64,000 nucleotides of DNA from Bacteroidota bacterium (GTDB taxonomy: Bacteria > Bacteroidota > Bacteroidia > B-17B0 > Aurantibacillaceae), in assembly GCA_013297775.1 (NCBI GenBank), contig JAAFIL010000002.1:95921-159920 (forward strand), written 5' to 3'. Made by a program: the position numbers and the translations under genes. This document shows positions 35,734 to 47,900 of the stretch, one piece after another; position 1 is the first letter of the stretch, and every line of letters begins with the position of its first letter. The notes under the pieces were generated by a model. That model saw only the letters and a list, made by a program, of their open reading frames with translations. It was not told the DNA's origin and searched no databases.

Positions 35734-36882
35734 TTAACTCACTACTTTTAATAAACTTTTTACTAACCTCGCTTTTTGTTTGGCTTTTAAAATATCGTTC
35801 TCTACGATGGTTACATGTCCCATTTTACGGAAAGGTTTTGTTTTTTCTTTACCATATAAATGCACATACACGCCACTAAATTTCATTACATCTTCTAAGC
35901 CTTCGTAACGCGCAATGCCTTCGTAACCAAAGTCGCCCAACAAATTAATCATAACCCCAGGTTTAACAATGGCGGGGTCGCCTAAGGGTAAATTTAATAT
36001 GGCTCGCCAATGTTGTTCAAACTGAGAGGTAATGTTGGCCTCGATGGTGTGATGCCCGCTGTTGTGCGGACGCGGTGCTATTTCGTTAACCAATACTTTG
36101 CCATCTGTGGTAAGAAATAACTCGACGGCTAATAAACCAACAATGTTTAATTTTTCGGCAATTAAGGTTGCAATGCGCAAGGCTTCTTTTTCAATACTCT
36201 TTTTGATGTTGGCAGGTGCAAATAAAAATTCTACCAAGTTGGCCTGCGGATTAAACTCGCACTCAACTACCGGAAAGCATTTGGTTTCGCCGTTGGCATT
36301 TCGGGCAACAATTACACTTAATTCTTTTTCAAAAGGTACCAAACGTTCTAATACCGAAGGGGCTTCAAAAGCCTTATCCAATTGCTCGGGGTTTACCAGT
36401 TTAACAACACCCTTGCCATCGTATCCACCTTTGCGCAGCTTTTGAAAGAAGGGAAAAAAATCGGCATATTTTTGTATTTGTGATTTCTTTTCTACTAAAA
36501 AAAAGTCAGCACTTGGAATGTTATTGCGTTGATAAAACATTTTTTGTAAACCTTTATCCTGTATCAACTCTATCACTTGAGGTTGCGGGTAAACTGTTTT
36601 GCCCTCTTTTTCTAATTGTTTCAGTGCTTCGATGTTTACATTTTCGATTTCAATGGTAATCAAATCTTTGTCTTTCCCAAATTCGTAAACGGTATCGTAG
36701 TCGGTTAAAGCACCTACCGAAAATTTTTGAACCAAATGTTTGCAAGGTGCTTGCTTGTCGGGGTCGAGGGCATAGATACTTAAATTATAGTTAATGGCGT
36801 TTTGAATGAGCATACGCCCCAATTGTCCTCCACCTAAAAGTCCTATTTTAAGCTGTTGCGCTTGTTTCGTGAAACCTTTCAT
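35734..36882 (-). CDS. purK: 5-(carboxyamino)imidazole ribonucleotide synthase
   Basis: 382 residues from the ATG at 36882 (MKGFTKQAQQLKIGLLGGGQ), the start that puts the GGGQLGRML motif in its normal place; a further in-frame ATG at 36933 adds an unlikely 17-residue tail. ATP-grasp protein with RKGGYDGKGVV, ERLVPFEKELSVIVARN, EIAPRPHNSGHHTIEA and GDFGYEGIARYEGL, diagnostic of PurK. It carboxylates AIR using ATP and bicarbonate in purine synthesis. Divergent from the M43 protease gene with only 64 bp between start codons, so their promoters overlap. Confidence 0.95.
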   Translation of the reverse strand: MKGFTKQAQQLKIGLLGGGQLGRMLIQNAINYNLSIYALDPDKQAPCKHLVQKFSVGALTDYDTVYEFGKDKDLITIEIENVNIEALKQLEKEGKTVYPQPQVIELIQDKGLQKMFYQRNNIPSADFFLVEKKSQIQKYADFFPFFQKLRKGGYDGKGVVKLVNPEQLDKAFEAPSVLERLVPFEKELSVIVARNANGETKCFPVVECEFNPQANLVEFLFAPANIKKSIEKEALRIATLIAEKLNIVGLLAVELFLTTDGKVLVNEIAPRPHNSGHHTIEANITSQFEQHWRAILNLPLGDPAIVKPGVMINLLGDFGYEGIARYEGLEDVMKFSGVYVHLYGKEKTKPFRKMGHVTIVENDILKAKQKARLVKSLLKVVS

Positions 36883-36946
36883 AAGTTTTGCAAAGTAACG
36901 CTTATTTCCCTCAATTTTTGTAATTTTAAACATTAAAAATTTTGAA

Positions 36947-39007
36947 ATGCGTTATTTCCTCTTCTCCCTTTTTTTAATTGTTCAAGTTTGTTCAATTAAG
37001 GCGCAAACCACTGCTCGTTGCGGTGCTGCGGAGGCTTTAGAGTGGGTTTATAAAAACGACCCTAGCGCACGAACGCGCGTTGAACAACTTTTGAACGCGG
37101 CCAACCAAGCCGATCAATCAGCGTTTGCAACACGTTATGCCAATACTTCGGCGGTTACTTATACCATACCTGTAGTTTTCCACATTGTGCATTTGGGCGG
37201 TTCCGAAAACATTCCCGATGCACAAATTTTAAATGCCATGCAAATCTTAAATGCAGATTTTGCGAAGTTAAATGCCGATACCACTAACATTCTAGCTATT
37301 TTTAAACCCATTGCCGCCAACACCAGAATTCAGTTTGCCTTGGCTACAAAAGATCCACAGGGTAATTGCAGTAATGGTATAACTCGCCATTACGATGCTG
37401 TAACCAATTGGGGCAATCCCGATTTAAGTAATTATAAATTTCAATGGCCGGCTAATAAATATTTAAACATTTATGTTGTAAAGGCTTTAGCCCCGGGTGT
37501 TGCGGGCTATTCGTTTTACCCGGGTACGGTTCCTTTAAGTATGGATGGCATTGCCATACTTCACAATTATGTGGGCGCAATAGGAACCAGTTCTCCATTT
37601 GGTTCGCGCTCTCTCACACACGAAGTAGGGCATTGGTTAAATTTGGCGCATATATGGGGAAACAACAATAATCCCGGGCAAGTATGTGGCGATGATGGGG
37701 TGAGTGATACGCCGATTACCAAAGGAAATACTTGGTGCAACTTAAATGCCGCCTCTTGCACGCCTGGCATTATTGAAAATGTACAAAATTATATGGAGTA
37801 TTCGTTTTGCAGTAATATGTTTACACAAGGACAAGCTGCTCGTATGCAAACGGCATTAAATAGTGTAAATGGCAACCGCAACAACGTTTGGACTAACGCT
37901 AATTTAATAGCAACGGGTATTATTAATCCTTCAGTTAATTGCGCACCTCAAGCCGATTACGTTATATCGCAAAGTGTTACTTGCGTTAATGCACCTGTTT
38001 CTTTTTTAGATGCGAGTTACAATGCCACCATTGCGGCTTGGCAGTGGAGTAGCAGCGCGGCCTCACAAAATTCAACGTTACAAAATGGTCAACTTACGTT
38101 TATTAACTCGGGGCCAGCTTCTGTTAAGCTAAAAGTAAGTAATGCTTTTGGTAGCGATTCGGTTGTGAAAAATAAAATATACGTGATGGCCAATGGCAGC
38201 AATGCGGGCGTACCCAACATTGTAGAAAGTTTTGAAACCAATACCTTCCCCAACAACCGTTGGTTTGGGTCGTTTCCACAATTTGGGTCGGGCTTTGCTT
38301 CAACCAACTTAGCCGCTGCCACGGGTAGCACCAGCGTTTACATTAATAACTTTAACGATAATCCAAACGTGTCTATTAACTTATTTACTCCCGCTTTTAT
38401 GATTACAAATACGCTGAATTTAAACGTGCAGTTTAAAACAGCTTTTGCGCAACAGTTTACGGGCAATGCCGATCGCCTGCGCGTTTATTACACATTTGAT
38501 TGCGGACAAACGTGGAATTTGATTTTTAATAAAAGTGGAGCAGTACTTGCTAATGGTGTGTTGCCACAATTCAATACGGCGTTTGTGCCGCAAGCCAATC
38601 AATGGACCACACACAGCATTCCATTAAACTTTATGCCCAATTTAGAAACGTATTTTCGATTTGAATACACTACCGATAACGTTAATGGCCCAGGTAATAA
38701 TTTTTATATAGATGACATTAACGTGAACAATACCGTTATTGGTCTTAACGAAAATACTTTGCAAACGGCATTTTTAGAAGTAATGCCTAATCCCGCCAGC
38801 ACGAACCTTAACGTGTCGTTAAAAGGATTGCAAAGTGGTGAATTAACGTGGCGTTTAATAGACGTGAGTGGTCGTGTATTAACTGAAATAAAAACTCAAA
38901 GTGTAAATTCTACACAGTTAGAAGTGAGTCGCTATCAAAAGGGAATTTACTTTTTAGAAGTAAGCAATTCCCAAACACGACAAGTTAAAAAAGTAATTAT
39001 CGAATAA
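36947..39007 (+). CDS. Secreted M43 (pappalysin-type) zinc metalloprotease with type IX sorting signal
   Basis: 686 residues. A signal peptide (MRYFLFSLFLIVQVCSIKAQ) precedes a pappalysin domain with HEVGHWLNLAH at 225-235 and a Met-turn NYMEYSFC. A PKD-like section lies at about 330-415, then a jelly-roll region (VESFETNTFPNNRWFGSFPQ to FYIDDINVN, about 420-600) often seen next to M43 domains. The type A sorting domain (FLEVMPNPASTNLNVSLKG to KKVIIE) closes the protein. It is a type IX secreted protease with an intact zinc site. The plan is like the 11668-13989 protein, with a jelly-roll instead of the unassigned region. Confidence 0.93.
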   Translation: MRYFLFSLFLIVQVCSIKAQTTARCGAAEALEWVYKNDPSARTRVEQLLNAANQADQSAFATRYANTSAVTYTIPVVFHIVHLGGSENIPDAQILNAMQILNADFAKLNADTTNILAIFKPIAANTRIQFALATKDPQGNCSNGITRHYDAVTNWGNPDLSNYKFQWPANKYLNIYVVKALAPGVAGYSFYPGTVPLSMDGIAILHNYVGAIGTSSPFGSRSLTHEVGHWLNLAHIWGNNNNPGQVCGDDGVSDTPITKGNTWCNLNAASCTPGIIENVQNYMEYSFCSNMFTQGQAARMQTALNSVNGNRNNVWTNANLIATGIINPSVNCAPQADYVISQSVTCVNAPVSFLDASYNATIAAWQWSSSAASQNSTLQNGQLTFINSGPASVKLKVSNAFGSDSVVKNKIYVMANGSNAGVPNIVESFETNTFPNNRWFGSFPQFGSGFASTNLAAATGSTSVYINNFNDNPNVSINLFTPAFMITNTLNLNVQFKTAFAQQFTGNADRLRVYYTFDCGQTWNLIFNKSGAVLANGVLPQFNTAFVPQANQWTTHSIPLNFMPNLETYFRFEYTTDNVNGPGNNFYIDDINVNNTVIGLNENTLQTAFLEVMPNPASTNLNVSLKGLQSGELTWRLIDVSGRVLTEIKTQSVNSTQLEVSRYQKGIYFLEVSNSQTRQVKKVIIE

Positions 39008-39038
39008 CCTCATTTTTTAGAAAGATTAAAGATTAAAC

Positions 39039-41465
39039 ATGAAAATTTCGTACAACTGGTTAAAAACAATTTTACCTATCACATTATCGCCGCAAGAAGT
39101 AGCCGAAGCCTTAACCTCATCGGGTTTAGAAGTAGAAGGATTAGAAACTGTAGAAACGATTGCTGGCGGTTTAAAAGGCTTGGTAGTTGGCGAAATAGTG
39201 AGTAAAGAAAAACACCCCGATGCCGACCGTTTAAGTTTAACGAAAGTAAATGTTGGTGCAGCAGAATTACTTTCTATTGTGTGTGGCGCGCCTAACGTAG
39301 AAGCTGGACAAAAAGTAATTGTAGCTTTGATAGGTGCCAAGTTATACCCCATAGAAGGAGAACCTTTTGAAATAAAAAAATCGAAAATACGTGGGGCTTT
39401 AAGCGAAGGCATGATTTGCGCTGAAGATGAAATTGGTTTAGGCAAAAGTCATGCGGGCATAATGGTGTTACCCAACGATACGGCCGTTGGTCTTTCGGCA
39501 TCCGATTATTTTAAAATAGAAAACGATGTGGTATTCGAAATTGGACTAACTCCCAACCGCAGCGATGCCGCTTCTCATTTGGGTGTGGCACGCGATTTAG
39601 CTGCCGTTTTAAATGGACGTGGAAATACCAGCGACTACAAAATACAACAGCAAGGTTTACAAACGTTACCCGACGAAATAACAGATCTGAATGCAGTAAA
39701 TAGTACCGTTCACGATACGAAAGCATGTCCGCGTTACAGTGGCCTCGTTATAACGGGCATAGAAGTAAAAGAAAGTCCAGATTGGTTAAAGAACCGTTTA
39801 AAAGCCATTGGTGTTCGCCCTATTAATAACATTGTTGACATTACCAATTATGTGTTACACGATATTGGGCAACCCCTCCATGCGTTTGATTTAGATAAAG
39901 TAAAAGGCAAAGAAATTCACGTTAAATACTTAGCGGCCGGTACTAAATTTATAACCTTAGATGGAATAGAGCGTACTTTAACCAAAACCGATTTAATGAT
40001 TTGTGATGCTAAAGAACCGCTTTGTTTAGCTGGTGTTTTTGGTGGGCAAGCCAGCGGTGTTAGCGAAACAACAACGGCTATCTTTTTAGAAAGTGCGTAT
40101 TTTAATCCCGATACCATTCGCCGTTCGGCTAAACACCACGGTTTAAAAACCGATAGTAGTTTTCGATTCGAGCGCGGTACCGACCCCAATAACACTATTA
40201 ACGGTCTGTTGCGTGCAGCTAATCTTATTCTTGATATAGCGGGCGGAACCATCCGTTCGGAGATAAACGACACCTATCCCGAAAAATTAGAACCCTACAA
40301 AGTAGCATTTTCATATAGCAATTGCCAAGCTCTGATAGGGAAAGATATTAACCGAGGAATTATCCGTCACATCATTGTATCTTTAGGCATTCACATCGAA
40401 AACGAAGGCAGCGATGGCTTGTTATTACACGTGCCACGTTTTAAAACCGACGTTACCCGCGAAGCCGATGTGGTTGAAGAGGTAATGCGCATTTATGGGT
40501 TTAATCAAATCGAAGTAAGTAAAAGCATTCATTACACCAGTTTTTACGAAGCACGCCATGTAGCCCGCGAGGTCGAAGAAAAAATGGCAACAACCTTAGT
40601 TAATAATGGCTTCTGCGAAATAATGGGTTTATCGCTTACCCGCGAAGCCAATTATACGCATACAGAAGGTTTAGTTAAAATGCTTAATCCATTAAGCTCC
40701 GATTTGAATGTGATGCGAGCTAATTTATTATTTGGCGCATTAGAAACAGCGGCTTATAACATCAATCGAAAAAATACTGATCTTAAATTATTTGAGCTAG
40801 GTAAAATTTATGGAAAACGAGTAGGGGCTGATTTCCCGTATTACGAAGAAAAACGTTTCAGTGTATTGGTATCTGGCAATGTGTATGCCGAAAATCAATT
40901 TGGTAAAACGGATAGAGCCGATTTTTATTATTTGAAAGCCGTTACCGAAGGTCTCTTAAAAAAATTGGGCATCACTTCGTATAAAACCGAAGAAGCCACT
41001 CACGAAAATTTGCAATACGGCCTCAATTATTTGGTGGGCAAAAAGCAACTCTTTTACTTAGGAGAGGTTAACAAATCTACTTTAAAACAATTCGATTTAA
41101 CGCAAAGTATATTTTATGCTGAGTTTAATTTTGCCCTTTTAGTGGAATTGGTAACCAAACAACAGATTAGTTTTAAAGAACCTTCTAAATTTCAGAATGT
41201 ACGTCGCGATTTAGCCTTGTTACTCGACCGCCAAGTAACCTACCGCGAGTTAGTAGAGTTAGCGTATAGCACCGAACGTAAATTTTTAAAAGATATTAAT
41301 TTATTTGATGTGTATGAAGGCGATAAATTAGGAAACAAAAAATCGTATGCCCTGAGTTTTACCCTATTAAATGAAGAAGCAACGCTTACCGACAAGCAAA
41401 TTGAAAGCGTAATGCAAAAATTAATAGAAACCTATCAACAAAAAGTAGGAGCCGAGTTGAGGTAA
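39039..41465 (+). CDS. pheT: Phenylalanyl-tRNA synthetase beta subunit
   Basis: 808 residues, full length for PheT. The N-terminal tRNA-binding/EMAP-like domain (KEKHPDADRLSLTKVNVG, VCGAPNVEAGQKV), the B3/B4 editing region (NIVDITNYVLHDIGQPLHAFDLDK), DSSFRFERGTDPN, the B5 domain and a C-terminal FDX-ACB domain (PSKFQNVRRDLALLLDRQVTYRELVELA) are in the right order. It works as an alpha2-beta2 enzyme with PheS, which is not in the window. It starts 31 bp after the protease stop, but a shared transcript is not demonstrated. Confidence 0.97.
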   Translation: MKISYNWLKTILPITLSPQEVAEALTSSGLEVEGLETVETIAGGLKGLVVGEIVSKEKHPDADRLSLTKVNVGAAELLSIVCGAPNVEAGQKVIVALIGAKLYPIEGEPFEIKKSKIRGALSEGMICAEDEIGLGKSHAGIMVLPNDTAVGLSASDYFKIENDVVFEIGLTPNRSDAASHLGVARDLAAVLNGRGNTSDYKIQQQGLQTLPDEITDLNAVNSTVHDTKACPRYSGLVITGIEVKESPDWLKNRLKAIGVRPINNIVDITNYVLHDIGQPLHAFDLDKVKGKEIHVKYLAAGTKFITLDGIERTLTKTDLMICDAKEPLCLAGVFGGQASGVSETTTAIFLESAYFNPDTIRRSAKHHGLKTDSSFRFERGTDPNNTINGLLRAANLILDIAGGTIRSEINDTYPEKLEPYKVAFSYSNCQALIGKDINRGIIRHIIVSLGIHIENEGSDGLLLHVPRFKTDVTREADVVEEVMRIYGFNQIEVSKSIHYTSFYEARHVAREVEEKMATTLVNNGFCEIMGLSLTREANYTHTEGLVKMLNPLSSDLNVMRANLLFGALETAAYNINRKNTDLKLFELGKIYGKRVGADFPYYEEKRFSVLVSGNVYAENQFGKTDRADFYYLKAVTEGLLKKLGITSYKTEEATHENLQYGLNYLVGKKQLFYLGEVNKSTLKQFDLTQSIFYAEFNFALLVELVTKQQISFKEPSKFQNVRRDLALLLDRQVTYRELVELAYSTERKFLKDINLFDVYEGDKLGNKKSYALSFTLLNEEATLTDKQIESVMQKLIETYQQKVGAELR

Positions 41466-41926
41466 TTTGATTTGAAATTTATTCTAATATTTTGAAATTC
41501 AAAGACTTGTAATGTGTTAATGCACTTCCTTCTTTGCGAACTTTGCGTCTTTGCGTGCCATACGATAGGTAAAAAATTAATTCAGTTATAGATTTCTTCA
41601 AAGGTGTCCTATCTTGAAATCTGAGTTAAGTAATGCGGAAATACTCGGTTATAAACAGACCAATTTATAAGGTATTTGTTACGCATTCGACTAATAACCT
41701 CTTAACTCACTTGTTAAAAAATGTTTGATAAGTGAGAAACTAAAATGATTTATGAAAATATGTTAAAAAAAAGTAGAAATTATTAATTATTTAAAAAGAT
41801 AATAAGTTTCTGTAAATCAAATCATTAGATAGGTGTTGTAACATCTTTAATTTAATCAGTCTAAAAAAGCGTTCGGTTTTAGTTAAAAGGAAAGGTTCTT
41901 AGCTTATTTTTGTTAAAAATTAACGT
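41466..41926. other. Intergenic spacer before the adhesin operon
   Basis: 461 bp. A CGCAAAG-type repeat fragment lies on the minus strand at 41525-41562 (CTTTGCGAACTTTGCGTCTT..GCGTGCC), matching the tandem unit at 29761. The rest is AT-rich with no gene; a -7 element lies at 41905-41912. Confidence 0.6.
41905..41912 (+). promoter_or_regulatory. TAnnTTTG -7 element of the adhesin operon
   Basis: TATTTTTG is an exact match 14 bp before the start codon. The expected -33 TTG is not obvious (TTTTAG at about 41877). Confidence 0.5.
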
Positions 41927-44900
41927 ATGAATCTTTTTAACTCATTCAAATTATTTTCAACAAAAACAATTTTAATTCTAATAGGCAGTCTTTTTCTGTC
42001 TTTATCTGCAAATGCCCAAGAAAACTGTAACAACGGTTTAGATGACGATGGCGACGGACTTATCGATTGCCAAGACCCTGATTGCAGTTTATTTGGTAAT
42101 TGTCAAATTTTCCCAGCCTGTAACACACCTTACGTGTTTTACATGCCGCCTATCTACGGCGAAAAAGCATTGAATTGCGATATTTTTGGTAGCGATGATA
42201 TTCAAATTGCTGCATTATCGAGTCCGGCTACGGTTAAAATTTACAGAGGCGATAAGGTAACTCTAATTGCAACCTTAATTGTTCCAGTTGCCAATCCTCA
42301 AAGTTTCACATTTCCAAATACTGGTGCTGGAAGTGATCAAGTGCTAAAAGGCGCATTAAATACAATTTTGAACGATGCAGGTGTTTACATTACCTCCGAC
42401 CAACCCATTCAAGTAACGTATCGTTTACTTTCTCGCCCAGGTTGTAATACCTACAATCAAGATATTATGCAATTGTTTGGTAACGATGCCTTGGGTTATG
42501 CGTTTTATGCGGGTTCGCAAACCGATTTTAACTCGTCCACTTATTTTGGTGCAACCGAAAAACATTTTGTGTCGGTTATTGCTACCGAAAATAATACCAT
42601 TGTACGATTCGATGTGCCAACTACTGCTCAAATGGAAGGTAGTTCAACTTATAGTTTAAATAACGTTACCGATTGGAGCGGCATCAGAACTGTAACTCTA
42701 AATGCAGGTCAATCCTATATTATTGCTACTACAAACGAAAATCCAAATGGGTACACCGTTTCTGGCGTAAAAATTACGTCAAACAAGCCAATTGTTACCA
42801 ATTCAGGTTCTCACCACACCCGCCAAACACAAGGTGGCAATGCCGATGCAGGTTTAATGCAACTAACGCCTACTAAGAATTTAGGTTCTACTTACATGGT
42901 TATTGATGGCGGAAACCCTAGCAATGCCAAAGATTATGTGGTAATTGTAGCCACCAAAAACAATACACAAATTCAAATTAACGGTACGGTGTCTCCAACC
43001 GACGGAAGAGGTAATGTTTTTCCTGCTACACTTAATGCAGGGCAATACGCTACTTTCTTTTTTGATGATACACGATACAAACCGTATTTAATAACCTCTA
43101 ATAACGCTCGGCAATTCTATGTATTTCACGCTTCTTCGCAAACAGATAATGAGTTTGGTTTAGAACAAATACCGCCCATAGATGAGTGTTTAGGTAGTAA
43201 TAAAGTTGATTTTGAAAAACCGAATACCAATGCAACATGTATTATTTATGTGCCTACTAGTGGGTTAAATACTTTAAATTTTAACAATGCACCTTATACA
43301 AGTAAAGCTTTACTCGTTAATGGAAATGCAGCAAATCCTATTCCTAACACGGCTTATTCTTATGTTGTTATACCCAACGCCAACATTAACACTAGCAACA
43401 ACCGCGTAACCTGCGGCAAAAAAATTCATGTAGCGTATATTGCTTTTACAGGTGGCACAGGTAACTATGCGTTTTTTAGCGATTATGCCAAAAATGTAGA
43501 AATTTTTGACCCAATAACTAATCAACAAGTGTTTGCCTACACCGTGCCTATACCTGCTACACCTAATACTGGCGTATCGCATTGCATTAGTATGGGAGGC
43601 TGCGGTGCCAATAACACCATCCTTTCCTTTACAACAACACCAGGTATTACAGCTACAGTTAATCCTGCTACCCCAAAATGTTTTAGCTATACGTTAACTA
43701 ACACAGCCCCTTGTGCTCAAGAAAAAATTACAGCAGTAGTAACAAACGAATTTGGGTTTTTAACGCAAGTTTGTCTATCCATTAATAGTTCCATTAGTAC
43801 CATTAGCTTAACGGCGGGTTCTTCTACTTTATTTTCTACTTGCCAAGGCACTGCCGTTACCATGTCGGTAAGTGCTTCTGCAGGCGGAGGCACCATTAAT
43901 TACGCGTGGTTAACCCCAACAGGCTCAGTGCTAACAGGCTCAACTATTTCTGTTGCTAATCCTCAAATCCAAGATGCAGGTAATTACCAAGTTACCATAA
44001 CCGCAGGAACTTGTGTGAAAATAGTTAACCTTGTTTTAGCAGTTAAAAACTGTAACGATATTGATGGTGACGGCATTCCAAACAGTTCTGACCCCGACGA
44101 CGACAACGATGGTATTTTGGATGTTGTGGAAGGAAGTGGCGATGCTGATGGAGATGGCATTTCTAACGACCAAGATTTAGACTCAGATAACGACGGTATT
44201 CCCGATGTAATTGAAGCAGGAGGCGTTGATCAAAATGGAGATGGCATCATTGATGGCACTATTGCTACTACTGGCCCTAATGCGGGTTTAGCAACTAACT
44301 TACCCGCGGGTGGTTTAGGTACTTTAACGCAGCTAGATGCCGATAGCGATGGCATTCCTAATTTCTTAGATTTAGATTCAGATAACGATGGCATTCAAGA
44401 CATTATCGAAGCGGGGATTGCTGATGCCAATAACGACGGCCGTGTAGATAATTTTTCAGATAGTGGTAACGGTTTCCACGACCCATTTGACCCCGCGGCT
44501 AACGGAACACCTAAATTTGTTACAGGTGCTGATACCAATAACGATGGCAAAGCCGACTCCTATCCAACTAATGTAAATTTTGATGGAGATGGTCGTCCTA
44601 ATTTCTTAGATTTAGACTCAGACAACGACGGCATTACCGATTGCACCGAAGCAGGTGGAACCGATCCTGATGGAAATGGTTTACCGGGTTCAGGATCCGT
44701 TACGGTTAACGCCAATGGTCAGGTTACGAGTGGCTCAGTTATTAGCTTAACGCCTCCCAATTCAGATGGAACTGGTGGCCCCAACTATCTAGATTTAGAC
44801 TCGGATAACGATGGCATTCCCGATATTAAAGAAGCAACGGGTATTGGTCAACCTAATTTAGATACAAACAACGATGGTGTCATAGATAACTTTGCCGATA

Positions 44901-47900
44901 ATGATAACGACGGTTTAGCCAATCAAGTGGACTCGAATTCAGGTGGCACACCTTTAACCGTTCCTAACTCTGATGGAACAGGCGGGGCTAATTATATTGA
45001 CCTAGACTCAGACAATGACGGTATTCCAGATATTACCGAAGCGGGTGGAACAGATACTAACAAAGATGGGATTGCCGATAACACCAGTGATACAGACGGA
45101 GATGGTTTAGTCAATACTTACGATACCAATAACGTTGGAGGTACAAATGGTACAGCTTTACCCGTTGGCGATCAAGACAACGACGGTCGCCCTAACTATG
45201 TGGATTTAGACTCGGACGGTGATGGCTTGCAAGATATTTTAGAAGCCGGTGGAATAGATACCAATAACGACGGACGTGCCGACAATGCAGCCGATACGGA
45301 TGGAGATGGTTTAGTAAACACTTACGACCCAATTAATATAGGTGGAACAAACGGAACAGCTATTCCAAATACCAATACCGATGGAAATGGACGACCCAAT
45401 TATTTAGATATTGATGCCGATGATGATGGCATTACAGATGCTGAAGAATGTGGGGCTAACAACCATATAGATGCTAATAACGATGGTCGCCCTGATGCGG
45501 CGGCCACATTTACCGATACCAATAACAATGGGTGGAGCGATCAAATAGATGCGTCTATTAATCCAACCCTTTCAATTATTGCGGGTGCTTTCTTTGATTT
45601 TGATAACGATAGCAAACCCAATTACATTGACCTCGACTCCGATGCCGATGGGATTCCAGATGTACTTGAAACCCGCAGCCCCGATGCTGATAATAATGGA
45701 ATCATAGGCACAGGTTTAAGTATTATAGATGCGGATGGCGATGGATTATCTAACCTAACCGATCCAGATTTTGGACCATTATCGGTTTTCTTTAACCAAG
45801 ACCGCGAAGGCGATGGCAAACGCAACCAATACGATATTGATTCTGATAATGATGGTATTACCGATTTATACGAGGGACAAGCCTCTTCTACTTATGCACC
45901 TCCACTTGGTATAGATAGTGATAACGACGGAATAGATAACCGATACGATGTTAATATTCCAGGAGCAATTATATGTGGTTATATCAACACCGATGGTGGC
46001 TCGGCTCCAGATTGGGTAGATGTAGATTCTGATAACGATGGAACTGGACCTCCCAATGGAGGCTTCCCCAATAACCCTTTATCCGATATTCGCGAAGGCT
46101 ATGCAACCAATAATGACACTGATGGCGATGGATTTGTTGGCACACAAGGTGCTGGTGGAACAGGTTATAACTTATTATCTGGTGTAATTCCTGACTCGGA
46201 TGGCGATGGCTTGCACGATTTAGTGGATTTATCGGCGGGTTTAAGCCCAACCAATGCCGTTAATGCCCAAACCATTACAACTTTTCCTAACACACAAAAT
46301 GCAACCACGCCCGAAAGAGATTGGCGCGATGCTCCCGATTTTGATAAAGATGGAGTAGTAGATGCCCTCGACTTAGATAAGGACAACGACGGTATTCCCG
46401 ATACCCAAGAAAGCACCGCCGACACAGATGGTGATGGCTTACCCGATTTCTTAGATTTAGATTCAGATAACGACGGTATTCCAGATTGTGTAGAAGCAGG
46501 TGGAACAGACCCTGATGGAAATGGTTTACCAGGCACAGGAAGCGTTGGCTCAGGCTTAACAGTAAATGCACAAGGTCAAATTTTAGTAGCAGGTAACCCT
46601 TTAATTTTAACCCCAACCGATACCGATGGTGATGGTAAAAACGATAACGTCGATCGCGACTCTGACAACGACGGTATTCCAGATACCATTGAAGCCTTTG
46701 GTTTAGCAGCCGACCCCGATAAAGACGGTGTTTATGGAACTGGAGCTATCACCGATACCGATGCTGATGGTTTAGCAAACGGTGCCGACTCTAACAATCC
46801 AATTGTTGGCGAAACCCCTTACGGACAATTAACAGCCGCACAAATTAATATGGATGGCGACGGTCGTCCTAATTACCTCGACCGCGACTCTGACAATGAC
46901 GGTATTACAGATACCAAAGAAGCAGGAGGAATTGATGCAAATGGCGATGGCATTTTAGATGGTGCTACTACCGATGCCGATAACGATGGTTTATTTGACT
47001 CGGTTGACCCTGTGGGCAATGCTAGCAATCCTGTTTCAGGCACACCTTTAAACATCCCTAATTCTGACGGCACAGGTCGTCCTAATTTCTTAGATTTAGA
47101 TAGCGACGGCGATGGCATTACCGATGCCGTTGAAGCAGGAACATCCGATGCGGATAATAACGGTATGGCAGGAACGGGTTCAGGCGTGGGCATAACTGAT
47201 GCCGACAACGACGGTATTCCAGATAGTGTTGATCCCAATCAAGGCGGTACACCTGTTACGCCTACAAACACCGATGGTTCAGGCTCTCCCGATTATGCAG
47301 ATATTGATTCAGATAACGACGGTATTCCAGATGTAATAGAAGCACAAACAACAACAGGTTATGTTCCGCCAAGCGGAAACGATACGGATGGAGACGGCAT
47401 AGACAATGCTTACGAAACCGTTGGAACTATAAATACTTTAGGTGGAGCAGGTACAACGCCCGCTAACACCGACACGGACACAACACCTGATTATAGAGAT
47501 TTAGACGCTGATAACGACGGCGACTCTGACTTAGTAGAAGGTAACGACTTTAACAACGATGGTATTCCAGATGTTACACCAGGCACTACCGACACAGATG
47601 GCGACGGATTGTTGGATGGATTTGATACTGTAAATGGAAACACCAATCCTGGTCCAGGAAACACAACAAATGGCGACTCACCAACTAGTGTATTTTTCCC
47701 GAATGTAGATGGTGGAACTGCGCAATTAGATTGGAGAGATCCAATAGATACCGATAACGACGGTATTCCAAACGGAATTGATGTGGACGATGACAACGAC
47801 GGCATTTTAGACACGGCCGAAGGAAATGGAGATACGGACGGCGATGGTGTAGTTGACCGATTGGATTTGGACTCTGATAACGATGGTATTCCTGATACCG